Below, piece by piece: positions 10,250 to 21,458 of a DNA stretch of 64,000 bases. Within the stretch, counting starts at the first letter, position 1; each line of letters opens with the position of its first letter. The stretch lies in contig OY756968.1 of assembly GCA_963580455.1 (NCBI GenBank), positions 17,949,996-18,013,995 of the forward strand, in the 5' to 3' direction. The position numbers were made by a program, and so were the translations under genes. Source of the stretch: Euonymus europaeus (taxonomy: Eukaryota > Streptophyta > Magnoliopsida > Celastrales > Celastraceae). Under the pieces are notes generated by a model, which saw nothing but the letters and a program-made list of their open reading frames with translations, was not told where the DNA came from and searched no databases.

Positions 10250-12516
10250 TATTAAAGGTTGACACAAGCCAACAGAAATATGCTTCGAGTCTCGAACGGT
10301 AATTTTACTCTTGCGATTGAACCGTGTCTGAAGTCTAATCGGAGGCTATACTCAAGTGAGAAGCGTCAATTGATCCCTGGAAGAAGAAGAAAAAAAATTA
10401 TTTTATCTTAAAGAGAGGCGGCGATGGTTCCTAATAAGAAAGCAAAAATAAGGTGTAAGATTTTCTTTAAGGGTCTTAGACCCGGCCCGCTGATCAGACC
10501 GGGTTCAATCTCTTTTTTTGGAAAAAAATAAAAAAAAGAAAAAGGAGTAGGATGTTATTCTTAAAAAATTTGAATAAACAAGCAGTTCACATGTGTAACG
10601 TAGAAATCAAGAGAGATGCGCATTAAATTGCATAATAGCGAATGAATAGAAGAAATTAAAGGTCTGAGTTGCCCCCTGGATTAATATCCAACCAAGAATC
10701 ACATGGTTGGCACAAAAAGGTCCAATTTAGGCGCTGGCGTGAGTAAAAACAAACTATAGTGATGTTGATTTTTTTAATATAATTTATATACAAAAGCCTG
10801 CAAAAAAATCACCTTAATTTATAATGACATCAATTTTTTAGGATTCTTATTGTAGTTTTAAACTTTTAATAAACTATAATATTTGATAATACTTAAATCA
10901 CCCTATAATATATGACGATATGTGACACTGAAATACCGACCAAAAATATTCGAGTTGGGCATACATCGAGCAGTAAAGGAGCCACCTCAAGAGACATCAA
11001 CAAAGAAGTTACCTCGGCATACATGTATGGAGATGCAGGGGCAAACATCATCTTAAAGACCCACATGTAATCATAACCTATGGGAATTAGGAGACTTCGT
11101 TGGAATGGAAATCATAAGATGATCAAACAATCAAGGGAACTAAAAGTTTACAGGAAATCAGAATCATACTATAAAATAAATTATCCTAAAAATAAAAGAG
11201 GAAAAATACTTATTTCCTACCTAAACTAAACTACCCAAAATTATATGAAACGGGCCCCCGAGCTAGGTAATCCACGATCGACTCATCACTTATTACTCAC
11301 TATAAAATTGATAGTTATGAGTTGAAGAACATTCTTCACTATTACCTAGACTTGATATCTAAGGACCACTTCGGGGACCCTATAGCTCACTCTTCTTCAA
11401 TGCATGCGGTCAAACCGTCACATGTTGACAACTAACTTGATCATTCAATACATCGACATGATCTAGTAAATTTTGGATGTCATCGATATTTATTAGAAAA
11501 TATTTGAAGCTGGAATAACAATTTAGTGCATCCAATAAATAAGTAAAAAAGTTTGTATATAAAAACAAACAAAAGATGTGAGAAACTTAACATGTACTTT
11601 TCTTCACTCTCACGCGACTCTCGCAACGATTGGTCTAACATTGGAGTGGTAGATGCACGCCTCTATGCGTTTGTTTATTGTTAAGTTACCATGATTTATG
11701 TCAATATTTCACATAGGTTTAGGATGTCCAAATTATGTAATTTATATTAAAGTTTAAGTTTTTATCACACATAAAAATATACTTTTTTTTCCTAGCCTAA
11801 ATATCACTAATAAGACGACCGATGAAGATCAATTTAGTAAAGTCTAGATCTATACGCAAAAATTAAATAATTCAAAGTGAACAATATCTTTAATTTTAGT
11901 AGACTTTGAATATTTACAACCACTCACTTGTCTCATGTTTGAGATTTATCATATTTTTGGAATGCCTAAAAAAGGTGTACTTTCATTTCTTGTTTATCCA
12001 CATCTAGGCGGTCTATTCGATGATACTAATTGGTAAACAAGGAAGTAACTCAACAATGTGTGGTTTGTTGAGAACAAAGCACCAAACATATGCACGCGTA
12101 AAAAACAACACACTCTAATTAGTGTATACTCTGTAAACTCTTTGGGACTATACAAGCCAACCAAAGATGTGGATGCAGCCTTCACGAATGCATAGTCTAC
12201 AATAAAAATGTTAATTTTCTGTCCACATTTAAAAATATTTTTTGATGAATAACTTTCATGCACAAAACCCTCCCAATAAATGAGTTTAAAAATAATACAA
12301 TATACGTGTATCTTAACCTCATATGATATATGCAGAGATTGTTTTTGAGAAATAAACAATTACACTGATAGCTATATTTACTATCATAGAGCCACATGTT
12401 CACTTCTCATAAGAATAAATATAATTAATTATAATGAGGATTTACAATGATTAATAATTGATTGAGCCAAATAAACCGTAAGCAACACTGAATTTTAACT
12501 TCTTAGGTTTCCATGA

Positions 12517-12567
<51 letters not shown>

Positions 12568-12949
12568 ATAAATTAATAAGAAATTTCCATTGGCCGTTCA
12601 AAATGAGTATCCAATGACATGGATACACATCAAAATACACTCGTAGTCAAATCGAATGATTGGGCCATCGTTTAGTTTCCACTCATACATTTTACTATCA
12701 TTCTCTGCCCTTTTTCTTTTCCCCAATAAATTCGCCCCTTCTTTATTTCGCGAGGTCTGACAGCGACGGTTCGGCAAAAACGGTGCCGTATGCCTATTTC
12801 GTTTATCTGGTTGGTGATTTGATCGTGGTTTAACAACACTTGCCTGTTTGGACTCACGTTTTGAAGCCCACGTTTACGTTTTAGATTGCCGCAACAGGCC
12901 TTTAAACGTTTGGCAGCCCACAGAAATCACTGTCCGGCCAACCTAGGTA
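10250..12949. other. AT-rich intergenic region upstream of the PPR gene
   Basis: No gene or known transposon end is recognised. The first 150 bases should include the PPR leader and promoter. Around 12660-12940 the composition becomes more GC-rich with several CG dinucleotides, resembling a gene 5' region, but no coding exon is convincing. Confidence 0.4.
12518..12567. repeat. (ATT)n microsatellite
   Basis: A run of about sixteen uninterrupted ATT units, likely length-variable between individuals. Confidence 0.95.
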
Positions 12950-12952
12950 AAA

Positions 12953-13095
12953 CCTGGTGCCTGTTTGGTAGTGCTGTGAGAAGTGAGATATAAAATTGTG
13001 GTGTTGTGAGGTGAGTTTGAACGCAGTTAGGCGTTTGGCACCTCATTTTTAAAACTGCGGTGAGTTGAGTTTTAATGCTGTTTAGTTTTTTTTTG
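12953..13095. mobile_element. Solo end of a Harbinger-type element
   Basis: The sequence CCTGTTTGGTAGTGCTGTGA followed by repeated GTGGTGTTGTGAGGTGAGTTT words matches the left end of the Harbinger element at 19393 for roughly 130 bases and then diverges. No opposite end or transposase is seen nearby, so this is a fragment or a non-autonomous derivative. Confidence 0.6.
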
Positions 13096-14238
13096 TTGTA
13101 ATTTGCAATCTTAACTCAGTAGAAGGCACAAAAGCATTGCATTCATATTGACATCTTAAAACCATATTAGAAAAAAACTGTACTAACCTGATACTGTGTC
13201 GTTGAGACTGATATTCTGCAGTTTAGATGATAGGAGCAAGGACCTACAAAACCAATATGAGCATCATTAAACCTAGACAAATAATACCTAAATTCTCCAT
13301 TTCCCCACAAATCAATGTTCTCTGGTACTGCTTATATGCAAAGAACAGACCTTGTTCTTTAAAATCCTACCCACTCTTCCTTAATAACTATGATTGCTAA
13401 TGCAGTCCCATGTTATGCATTACACTTGTACAAGGATTCAGATTTGATTCCCCCTCTAAAAAAATTATAAATATAACCTCATAACTTATCCAAGGAAAGA
13501 GACTATATTCCTACAAAGAAACCAGTCATGTGGAAGGTTTTGTTAACAGCTGCACTTTAAAATATTGACTACCCTAATACTTGATACAACTGGAAAATAT
13601 TTTTTTTTATTGAAAAATAAGTTTATTCAAGCACCAAGAATATGCAAAAGGTAGAATCACAATTTACAACATGCTAAAAGCCTCAACAATATTGTTACCA
13701 AGACTTGAACTTGATAGAACACCATGGAAAATGAGTGCTAATTGGCCTCTGGTATTTATTAGTTCGGTGTGTAGGGAGAGGAGAGACACCTTTGCATGCC
13801 AGTGATGCATCAATTACATGGAAAATCATTACAATGCACTTTCTTTTGTTTGATTTTTTAAAGGTGAGAAAGTTTTATGGAAAATAAAAGTTGGTCAATA
13901 TGAACTCTACCTCAATGGGTGCCGGTGATTTACTAGTTAATTTTGTTGCAAAGAACCAGATTGTAAGAAGTGGGTGTGGAAATACCAATGGGGAAGTAGC
14001 ATGGGTCCAGAAAACAATCATTTTTAGATGTTTCATTTATTAATTATAGAGAAAAATCCTGCAGACAAACACATGAATCAACAAGGATTATCCTATATAT
14101 TAACCCAAATCAGAGACAAACACCAAAAAATTTCAGAAGATGTCCCACCCAGAAGAAAAGTGAAGTCGAGAACCTAAAAAAGAGGAGACAAAGGAAAAGA
14201 AAGACTTGTGTAGTTAAAAAGTGATGAGTTTCTTCTTA
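13096..14238. other. No gene recognised
   Basis: AT-rich sequence with no long frames, no recognised splice-bounded exons and no clear repeat ends. It ends exactly where homology to phosphatase intron 3 begins. Confidence 0.35.
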
Positions 14239-14364
14239 TGCAAGGTACCTTTGCAATTTATTGTTTTTGCTATTTTTTCCACTCTTATGCTGACTAAAAG
14301 TGATAAATATGTTGTAGCTAATACTTAAATTCCTCTGTAATTACTCTGACATTAGTCCATTTTA

Positions 14365-14665
14365 GGCTATGTTTGGAAGTAGATTTCGGGAGGTGAGGTT
14401 TCAATGATTTTTAGTAAATGAGATTTTAAGAGGTTTCATGAAACCTTGTTTGTTAGGAGGTTTCAAAAAGAAGTTTCATGAGTTTTTTTTAAGTTGGGCA
14501 TGGAGATATTTTTGTCTTTCACTTTTATTTTAGAATAAAACCTTTTCCAAACCCTCAAATTAGGGGTTTTGTTTTTTGCTTCGAGATGGAGGTTTCGCGA
14601 AACTTCCTACTTAACGGGGTTTTGTTAAAAACGAAACCTCCCCAGAGCTCCTTCCAAACACATCG
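14365..14665. mobile_element. Tourist-like MITE in copy B
   Basis: The same 301-bp element as in copy A, in reverse orientation, bounded by TTA (14362-14364 and 14666-14668). It is shared by descent with copy A rather than by independent insertion, because the flanking intron matches too. Confidence 0.75.
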
Positions 14666-14708
14666 TTAAAAGGTTGAAGTGTATAAATTCTACTTGATGG
14701 ATGATGCA

Positions 14709-16138
14709 TGTTATGTCGTTAGTAACAATTTAAAATATACTTACAAATATACAATTAATATATAGTAAACAAGTAAGAGTCGATCCCACAAGGAGTGATG
14801 CTAATAGATATATAATCTAACACTTGAATATAATTGATACAATTATAAAAAGGGGGAAGAAAAGGTTAAATCTTGTAATAGATAAAAATTAAGACAAAGA
14901 AATTGACATTGAGAACAAGAATGAGAATTGATATTAATGAAAACAATAGCTAAGACTCACTATTCACCACAAGACATTCAAACAATTTATAAGAAATAAT
15001 AGACTAACAATTTAAACAAGCATATGATGACAACATTCACAACAAGGTCATGGTCAAACTCAAGTTGTATGATTCTCTCTTAATTGCATGTAAAGTGTAT
15101 GGCGTCTACCTCATTACGTGTATTCTTAATTGAAATATAGCATGACGCATGCATCAATCAACAATCAAGAATCCAATAAGAGCAAAGAGAATATGAATGT
15201 CACAAGAATCCTAATACATGGTATTTGTACTTAGGTATTCAAGAATTGATTTTTCATAATTCATTTTCAACTGAATTATATGTTGCAAGAAAGAACATAT
15301 TCAACAAGGCAATTGACCATGTTCTACAACAATTAATTCTAATACATGCTTCAAAGTTAGCTAATCAAAGAAACACAATACTAGAACTCACATAACATGG
15401 AAAAATCAAAATCATCATGCTTGTAGAAATTGAAATTCACACAACTTATAAAATTGAAAGCATGCTTGGGGCTTCAAGACAAGCCCTAACTAACAAGAGT
15501 TTAGTTATACATAACCAAATAAAACATGAAACATAAAAACATAATTACAAACACAAGCCTTGTTTTCTTCTTCTCCTTCTCCTCTTTTTGCTTCCACTCC
15601 TTCTCCAAGCTCCGTCTTCTACTCCTTCTCCTCTCTATTTATAGAGAAAATGAGCACATAGTGAAGGAGTTAGTGCCATATTTTGGTGGTGGATTGTCCA
15701 TCAAATTCGTGTGGTGGATTGTCCACTCTTTGAATGGAAATGGTATCATCAATGACATCAACTTCCAATTACACACTAATCTTGTAACTGCATTCTGGGC
15801 CTAAACGAAGCCTATTATGAACTCAAACCCTTCATCAATATTGTAGATAAACATGTGTAGATAATTATGGGCTTTTGAATCACTCAATTTGGACATCAGA
15901 TACTCAAGTTATGGGCTTTTAAAGGTCTGGTCTGCAAACAGAAATTCTGCTTCGGATATAACTTCCAAACTTGACCTTGAGGCAACCTTTAGAGGCCCAA
16001 ACGAACTCTGATTTTTGTGAACCAGCACGTACTGAAAATCTTGAAGTGTCCTCTAAAAATTTTCTGAAGATCAAATCTCATTCTGACAGCTCTTACTACC
16101 TCTTAACCTGCAAAACATCCAAGAAGATCTTAAGTACA
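14709..16138. mobile_element. 1.43-kb insertion in copy B intron, possible solo LTR
   Basis: This segment is absent from copy A, where the intron reads straight through. It begins TGTTATGTCG and ends AAGTACA, that is TG...CA as in LTRs, and contains the phrase GAGTCGATCCCACAAGGAGT near its start, which I associate with plant LTR-retrotransposon ends. A 5-bp target duplication is not obvious, so solo LTR is a tentative label. Internal short frames near 15526-16312 are not supported as genes. Confidence 0.45.
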
Positions 16139-16699
16139 ATAATCTTATTTGGACTGATATATCAGGAGATACTGCTGCTATTAGTAGATGTATTGGTTTG
16201 CATGAATGTCAACATGTGCTACGTTTTCATTAAAAGTTCTTATTGTGATTCCTTGTCACTGTGTAATAATTTTGTTTTCTTTCGTATTTTAGAGAATATC
16301 AGGGTAATCTAGAACCACCAAAATGAGTTTAAGCTTCTAGTGGAGTTTTTTTTTCTTCTATCTCTTCCAACCTAAGGAACATTTTTCTAGTATTTAAATC
16401 TGAACCTTGATTGTTGGTTGACAATGTAGGGTCTGGTGGTTGACCACATCCGCAGTTCTTCTGAAAATGGGAAGGTGAGGTATATTTACCTAGGAGATGG
16501 AAAAGGGGATTTCTGCCCAACTCTGAAGCTTGGGGAAAGTGATTTTGTGATGCCAAGGAAGAATTATCCTCTAAATGAGCGCATCTGCAGAAATCTTGTT
16601 CTTGTGAAGGCAGAAGTCCATGAATGGAGTGATGGAGAGGAGCTCAAAACGATCATTCTTAACCTTATCAACACAATAGTTACTGAAGAGAATAACTAA

Positions 16700-17566
16700 G
16701 ATTGGTAAACTTTGACAGCCAAAGTCATTTTAATAGTTTACTGACCGTCTTGCTTCCTAGCATGAACGAAACCCTCAAGACGTTTCCTGTTCTTCATTAG
16801 TACTACCTTGCATTTGTTCCTACAATTATGGGTACTTGCATTATCTTGAGCTTGCTCAAGCTCATCTCCTGTCTTCGTTAGAATAATGAAGTACTACTGT
16901 GAATTATGACGTTTTCATTGTTGATTTCTTTACTAGTTATATCGTCATCATTGTCTTCATTCCTCGTCCACCTCTTGATTCACAATCATATTCTTTCCAT
17001 TTTGAATAGAACTCTCTAACAATTACATAACACCCCTTAACTGTAATTTAATTAATAGGTTCATTTTAATACGAGCTTAGCATGTAAAGATCATTAGGTA
17101 GATTAGCACTAGAATTTAGAGAGGTAAGAGAACATATGTTCATGGCAATCGAACCAATAAATCATTGATGTAGCACATGAAATGTAACCAAAGTATCTAA
17201 TAATTTCTCAAATTTAGACACTCCATTTTATTTACCACATGTTAGTTTAGAAAGGCATGACATCAAATCCTTCAAATGAACGGCTATGATTGCACAATCT
17301 TCAATAATGCCAAGAATGTCCGGCCCCACCAGCAGAATAAAAACAATGAAAGAACAAAAAGCAATAAATGATTACTTTTTGGTCATCGGAACCAACCATA
17401 TATCCCTTCTCTCTTGGTCTTCTTTTTACAGGGAGTGATCAGACTTGCAAGAATTTTCTCCGAAACATATATAAAGCAACGACCTTTGTGCCAAAGAAAT
17501 ATTTCTGTTCTTCTTTTCAGTTCCTTGAACAATTAGATAACGGCTCCCTTTCTTCTCTGTTTGTTA
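16700..17566. other. Spacer after phosphatase copy B
   Basis: Probably contains the 3' untranslated region of copy B followed by the 5' flank of the carrier fragment. No other gene is recognised; the open frame from 17368 runs into the carrier exon out of frame and is a shadow. Confidence 0.4.
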
Positions 17567-17719
17567 ATGGCGAACAACTGAGAAGAAAGAGAGACGGGCC
17601 TTTCAGTGGATGGGGTGATTGACGACATGCCTGTGTTTGCGAAGGAACTGGTTGCCGCAGGTGTCGCCGGCGGATTCGCTAAGACTGTGGTTGCGCCCCT
17701 TGAACGTATAAAGATTTTG
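17567..17719 (+). pseudogene. Mitochondrial carrier (CoA-carrier-like) exon 1 fragment
   Basis: Reading from ATG GCG AAC AAC gives an immediate TGA (17579-17581); the same frame then continues [19 protein letters not shown] and [20 protein letters not shown], ending in the first carrier signature (P-L-E-R-I-K). This N-terminus resembles plant mitochondrial CoA/adenine-nucleotide carriers of the SLC25 family. Homology stops after KIL, just where the family usually has an intron, and nothing of the other five membrane helices follows. It is a one-exon remnant with a nonsense codon. Confidence 0.75.
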
Positions 17720-17724
17720 AACGT

Positions 17725-18607
17725 ATCCAATTGTATATGCTCCGAATAATATCCGTCATTATAACATATAAAATATGATCAATATTGTTATCTATTAAAA
17801 TATGATATCAATTAAATCGTTATATGGTTTGCTTAATATTATTCTGTTATATCAATAATATAATGTCATCCAAATATCACGTGATAACTACTTTTCACAT
17901 GATTAGTTATGTTGGCATAATGACAATTTTTAGGTCAAATTAACATAAACTTAATTTATCTTTCCTATTGACTGTTATTTAATCATACCATGTAATCATT
18001 AAGATATTATTGATTACATGGTAAATTTTATTAAGAGAACATGATTATTGATTGTAAATTGAAAAATATATTTTATATATTGATTGTAAATTTCGTTGCC
18101 ACTACATGAAATTTACATATGCTTGTAAATTTCATGCTCAGAATCTGTTATGTCTTTTTATCATACTTGAAGTAGCAATGAGTATCGTATTTAGAAATCA
18201 TAGCTAATACTGTCGATGCTAATATTGTGGCTACTCCGAATATTATTATTAATATTCAACATTAATAATTGTTTCAGAGACAAAGATTTTATATACTATG
18301 TAATAATATTTATATTATTATCTTTGTTAACAGACATGATAATAATAATTTGTCACATAAGGGTTATTAATAACTGCTAACAAATAATAATATAAATGCT
18401 AATATTGCATAATTTGTACCATATAAAATATTATGTTTATAAACATATTTATAATTACACTGAATAAATATTCAATGAAATGTTATGGATATAGTTGATA
18501 TTACTTGTGATATAACAAAAATTATATGTTAATCATTCCATAAATATTAATATTATGAAATGGTGATTTATAAGTTAATAAAATGATATTATTATACCAT
18601 TTTATTT
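17725..18607. other. Very AT-rich stretch, no gene
   Basis: Dominated by TATT/AATA words with frequent short direct and inverted repeats. I see no coding potential or transposon ends. Confidence 0.5.
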
Positions 18608-18723
18608 AGCTAATTTCAGGTATTATCAATCGGGAAATACTTGTTCGTGACACAAAATACTTTCACTATTTTAAGTCTAGCACTTGCTCTTGCCACAATT
18701 ATTGATGATTGATTGGTCTTCAG
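18608..18723 (+). pseudogene. 3'-end fragment of a DYW-PPR gene
   Basis: The segment matches the last about 95 coding bases and start of the 3' flank of the PPR gene at 7580-10249 (reverse complement of about 7560-7680): REILVRDTKYFHYF, then CSCHNY followed by TGA where the parent has TGG TGA. A few substitutions separate it from the parent, so it is a diverged duplicate or a paralogue fragment. Confidence 0.85.
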
Positions 18724-18849
18724 ATTGTTTATGTGTTATAATATATTTTTACATATATTATGTAATTGATAATAATATGTTAATTATTAACAATATTGTT
18801 AATTTTAGTAAAATAATATTGTTAACCTCAACTTCAAAATTGTGACATT

Positions 18850-19235
18850 AATTTTTTTCACACGCCGACTTGACATCAATGCCCTGACCTTTTTAACATC
18901 ATCCCATTGACCTTTGGTGACATAAATATTTGATAGCAATATGTAATGTATTGAGCGGAGATTGTTTTTAGGTTTTTTTTTTTCTTAAGATGAGCCATAC
19001 AAATGTTATTCGAAAAAATTATGTTTTTATAGATATGATTGTTGTATTGATAGACAATTACGGTTCATTTTTTTGGAATAACATTTTTATGACTCATCTT
19101 AAGACAAAAAAAAGCCTAAAAACAATGTCCGCTCAATACATTACATATTGCTATTAAATATTTATGCCGCCAAACGTCAATGGGATGATGTCAAAAAGGT
19201 CAGGGCATTGATGTCAAGTCGGCGTGAGAAAAAAG
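18850..19235. repeat. Long inverted repeat (hairpin) built from PPR coding sequence
   Basis: The arms are about 18850-19018 and 19068-19235, roughly 168 bases each, separated by about 49 bases, with around nine-tenths identity by eye. The outer about 95 bases of each arm correspond to the PPR E-motif region (KKVRALMSSRR; parent positions about 7990-8085): antisense in the left arm, sense in the right. The inner about 70 bases (around CTTAAGATGAG) are not PPR. Both arms share AATGGGATG where the PPR gene has AATGGTGGGATG. A transcript would fold into a long hairpin. Confidence 0.88.
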
Positions 19236-19392
19236 AACTTGGTTGTAGATGTGATGTAGCTTCATGGAATGCCCTTTTATCTGCATATCATAATTTTGAA
19301 CATCTTGATGAAAGGGCAAACATCTTTCAGCACATGCTAGTGAATGGCATTGAGCCCGACATGGACACGTTTGATGGTGTATTAAGGTACTG
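19148..19392 (+). pseudogene. Chimeric PPR fragment
   Basis: Two non-adjacent PPR pieces are joined in one open frame. The first, IYAAKRQWDDVKKVRALMSS, comes from the C-terminal E region. It passes directly into CDVASWNALLSAYHNFEHLD and on to DTFDGVLRY, which in the parent gene lies about 1 kb upstream (near 8970-9115). Parent order is thus reversed, so it is a rearrangement, not a simple deletion. It stops at the first base of the Harbinger element. Confidence 0.85.
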
Positions 19393-19953
19393 GGTTTGTT
19401 TGGTAGTGCTGTAAGGTGCTGTGAGGTGTAAACTGTGGTGCTGTGAGGTGTAAAACTGTGGTGCTGTGAGGTGAGTCGTAACGCAGTTTAGCGTTTGGTT
19501 GTGTCATTTTAAAAATTGTGGTGAGGTGAGTTTGAGCACAATTTGTCATTTTTTTTTGTATAATTTGTATTATTAATGAGAAATTAAATTAAATTAATAT
19601 TAATTCATTGTATTTTTTAAGAGATATTTGAAAGAAAAAAAAACTCAAATACACTGAAAGTTAATAGATTCATGACATATTATATCACGGTCACATTAAA
19701 CAAATACAAGCAAATTTAGTAAAGTCAATACAATTTTACATTTAAAAGTACATAAGTCTTTTACTGATGTAAAGATCTAATAATACTCGAACATAAACTA
19801 ATAATGACCGAATATCTCTGCCGCAATCATATCGCGAGTGGCTGCCATATGCAGATCCTCATAAATATCTGGCAGTACATATGAACTGCTCGCTCCAGAG
19901 AAACTGCTGTTGTACTCTGAGCCTGACATCCCTAGAGTGGTCTGATCATAATC

Positions 19954-21099
19954 CTATGAACTTGCATCCGGATCATCCATCGTGTGCAATCTGACGAAAT
20001 TATGAAGGGCGACGCATGCCACCACGATCTTCACTTGATCGCGAAACTCATAAGAGGGCATTCTTGATAGAATATGCCACTTATTTTTTAGTAAACCAAA
20101 TGTTCGCTCAATGACCGATCGAAGAGACGAGTGAGCATGATTGAATGCTTCTCGTGGTGTCGAAATTGCAGGACCGTTTCGAAATACTTCCATATGGTAT
20201 CTCTGTCCCCTGTATGGTGCTAAATATCCAGTTTGATTTGGATATCCAGAATCTACCAAGTAATATTTCCCTATAATAGGACAGTCAGATACGGTTAATC
20301 AAGGAACAAAAAATTAAACTGTAATCGATATGCAATTAACTAATATTTCTTATTACTAACCAGGAGGCGGATGTGGAAAGTTAGAGTTGACATTTCCAAG
20401 AACCTCGTTGAAAATTCTGGAATCATGAGCAGAACCTTCCCAACCCGCACAGACGAAAGTGAATAACATGTCGAAGTCACATGCCGCCATCACATTTTGC
20501 GTCGTCATTCCTTTTCTCCCAATAAATCTAGTTCTGTCATCAGTCCGCACTACCGCTGGAATATGAGTCCCGTCAATAGCACTGATACAATCACTAAAGA
20601 ATGGGTAAAATCTATCATTGTCCTCAATATGACTCGGTGTAGAAGAAAATGTCGGATCCCGTGGCTGGACTATATCATCTGACAGCGACATCAAACTGTG
20701 TAGGACTCGATGGAAATGGCGATGTACGGCTTCTCCAGAATGTTGAAATCTATCTTGGATTGCTCGATTACCAACCCCATGCCCAACCGTGTACACAAAC
20801 ATCCCAACCATCTCAATAACACTCACCTCACGAGTCCCCTCGAGGCCATAGCTTGTGCTCAACACAGTGCACAATTCTCTGAACACCTTCCTATCCATCC
20901 TCAAAATCGATAGACACCTACGTCTATTACCACGTAGTAGATCTGTAATATACATGTGACCAGTGTAAGGAGATGTCCAGCATGGTGTACGTGGCACATA
21001 CTCAAAAACCTCACTAGCAGCTACCAGAACACATCCAGTAATTGCGCAAATTTCATCAAAAGAAAAAATTTCATCACTAAGTTCATCACTGTTGTCCAT
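19954..21099 (-). CDS. Harbinger (HARBI1-like) transposase, C-terminally truncated
   Basis: It starts at ATG (MDNSDELSDE). Exon 1 runs 20361-21099, an 84-99-base intron with GT-AG borders follows, and exon 2 starts at 20270. The DDE catalytic set is complete: AIDGTHIPAV (first D), YLVDSGYPNQTGYLAPYRG (second D) and SVIERTFGLLKNKW (E). An HTH-like segment precedes it (IQDRFQHSGEAVHRHFHR). After DPDASS there is TAG at 19954-19956, yet the same frame stays open for about 50 more codons, through MSGSEYNSSFSG to IFGHY and a TAG at 19798, which looks like the ancestral C-terminus. So a single nonsense change removed the tail while the catalytic part remains intact. Confidence 0.85.
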
Positions 21100-21458
21100 C
21101 TCCCCCTACAATTAATGAAGGAAAAAACACAAGTCAATTAAATTTAAATTCAGCCCCAACATAGATGTCATAATGGAAACAACACAAGTCAAGATTATAA
21201 AAAAATTATTCAAGCCCAACAACACAATGGAAACATAATCTGAGAAACATAGTATCAAGTAAGTTCAATTATTGAAATGAGAAAACAAATTACACACCAT
21301 AAAGTGCAAGTCCATACAGCTCAACTCCAAAAATTACACATCCAGTAGCATAACCATCAACTCAGGAAAAAAAAAACTAATGTCAGAAATAAAACAAACA
21401 CAAAGTAACACAATCCAGGATGGTTTTCAAACAACTTCACTAAGTGCGAAGCTCATCA

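Larger units (their letters stand above)
14239..16699 (+). pseudogene. HAD phosphatase, partial inverted copy B
   Basis: This copy is the reverse complement of copy A (about 820-1794). It starts only some 11 bases before the end of exon 3, carries intron 3 with the same MITE, and has the whole last exon from about 16432: VVDHIRSSSENGK, YLGDGKGDFCP, VKAEVHEWSDGEE, then a normal C-terminus ending VTEENN and TAA. It therefore lacks the catalytic first exon but retains the intact 3' end that copy A has lost. A 1.4-kb insertion splits the intron. Neither copy alone can encode a complete phosphatase. Confidence 0.85.

Noticed and set aside
9831..10262. 143-codon forward frame
   Set aside because: Antisense shadow of the PPR coding sequence.
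10247..10267. TTG upstream of the PPR ATG as a start
   Set aside because: Plant nuclear genes rarely start at TTG; an ATG six codons later suits the family.
12660..12950. Possible 5' exon because of higher GC and CpG
   Set aside because: No convincing coding frame or recognised protein; left as a note in the intergenic entry.
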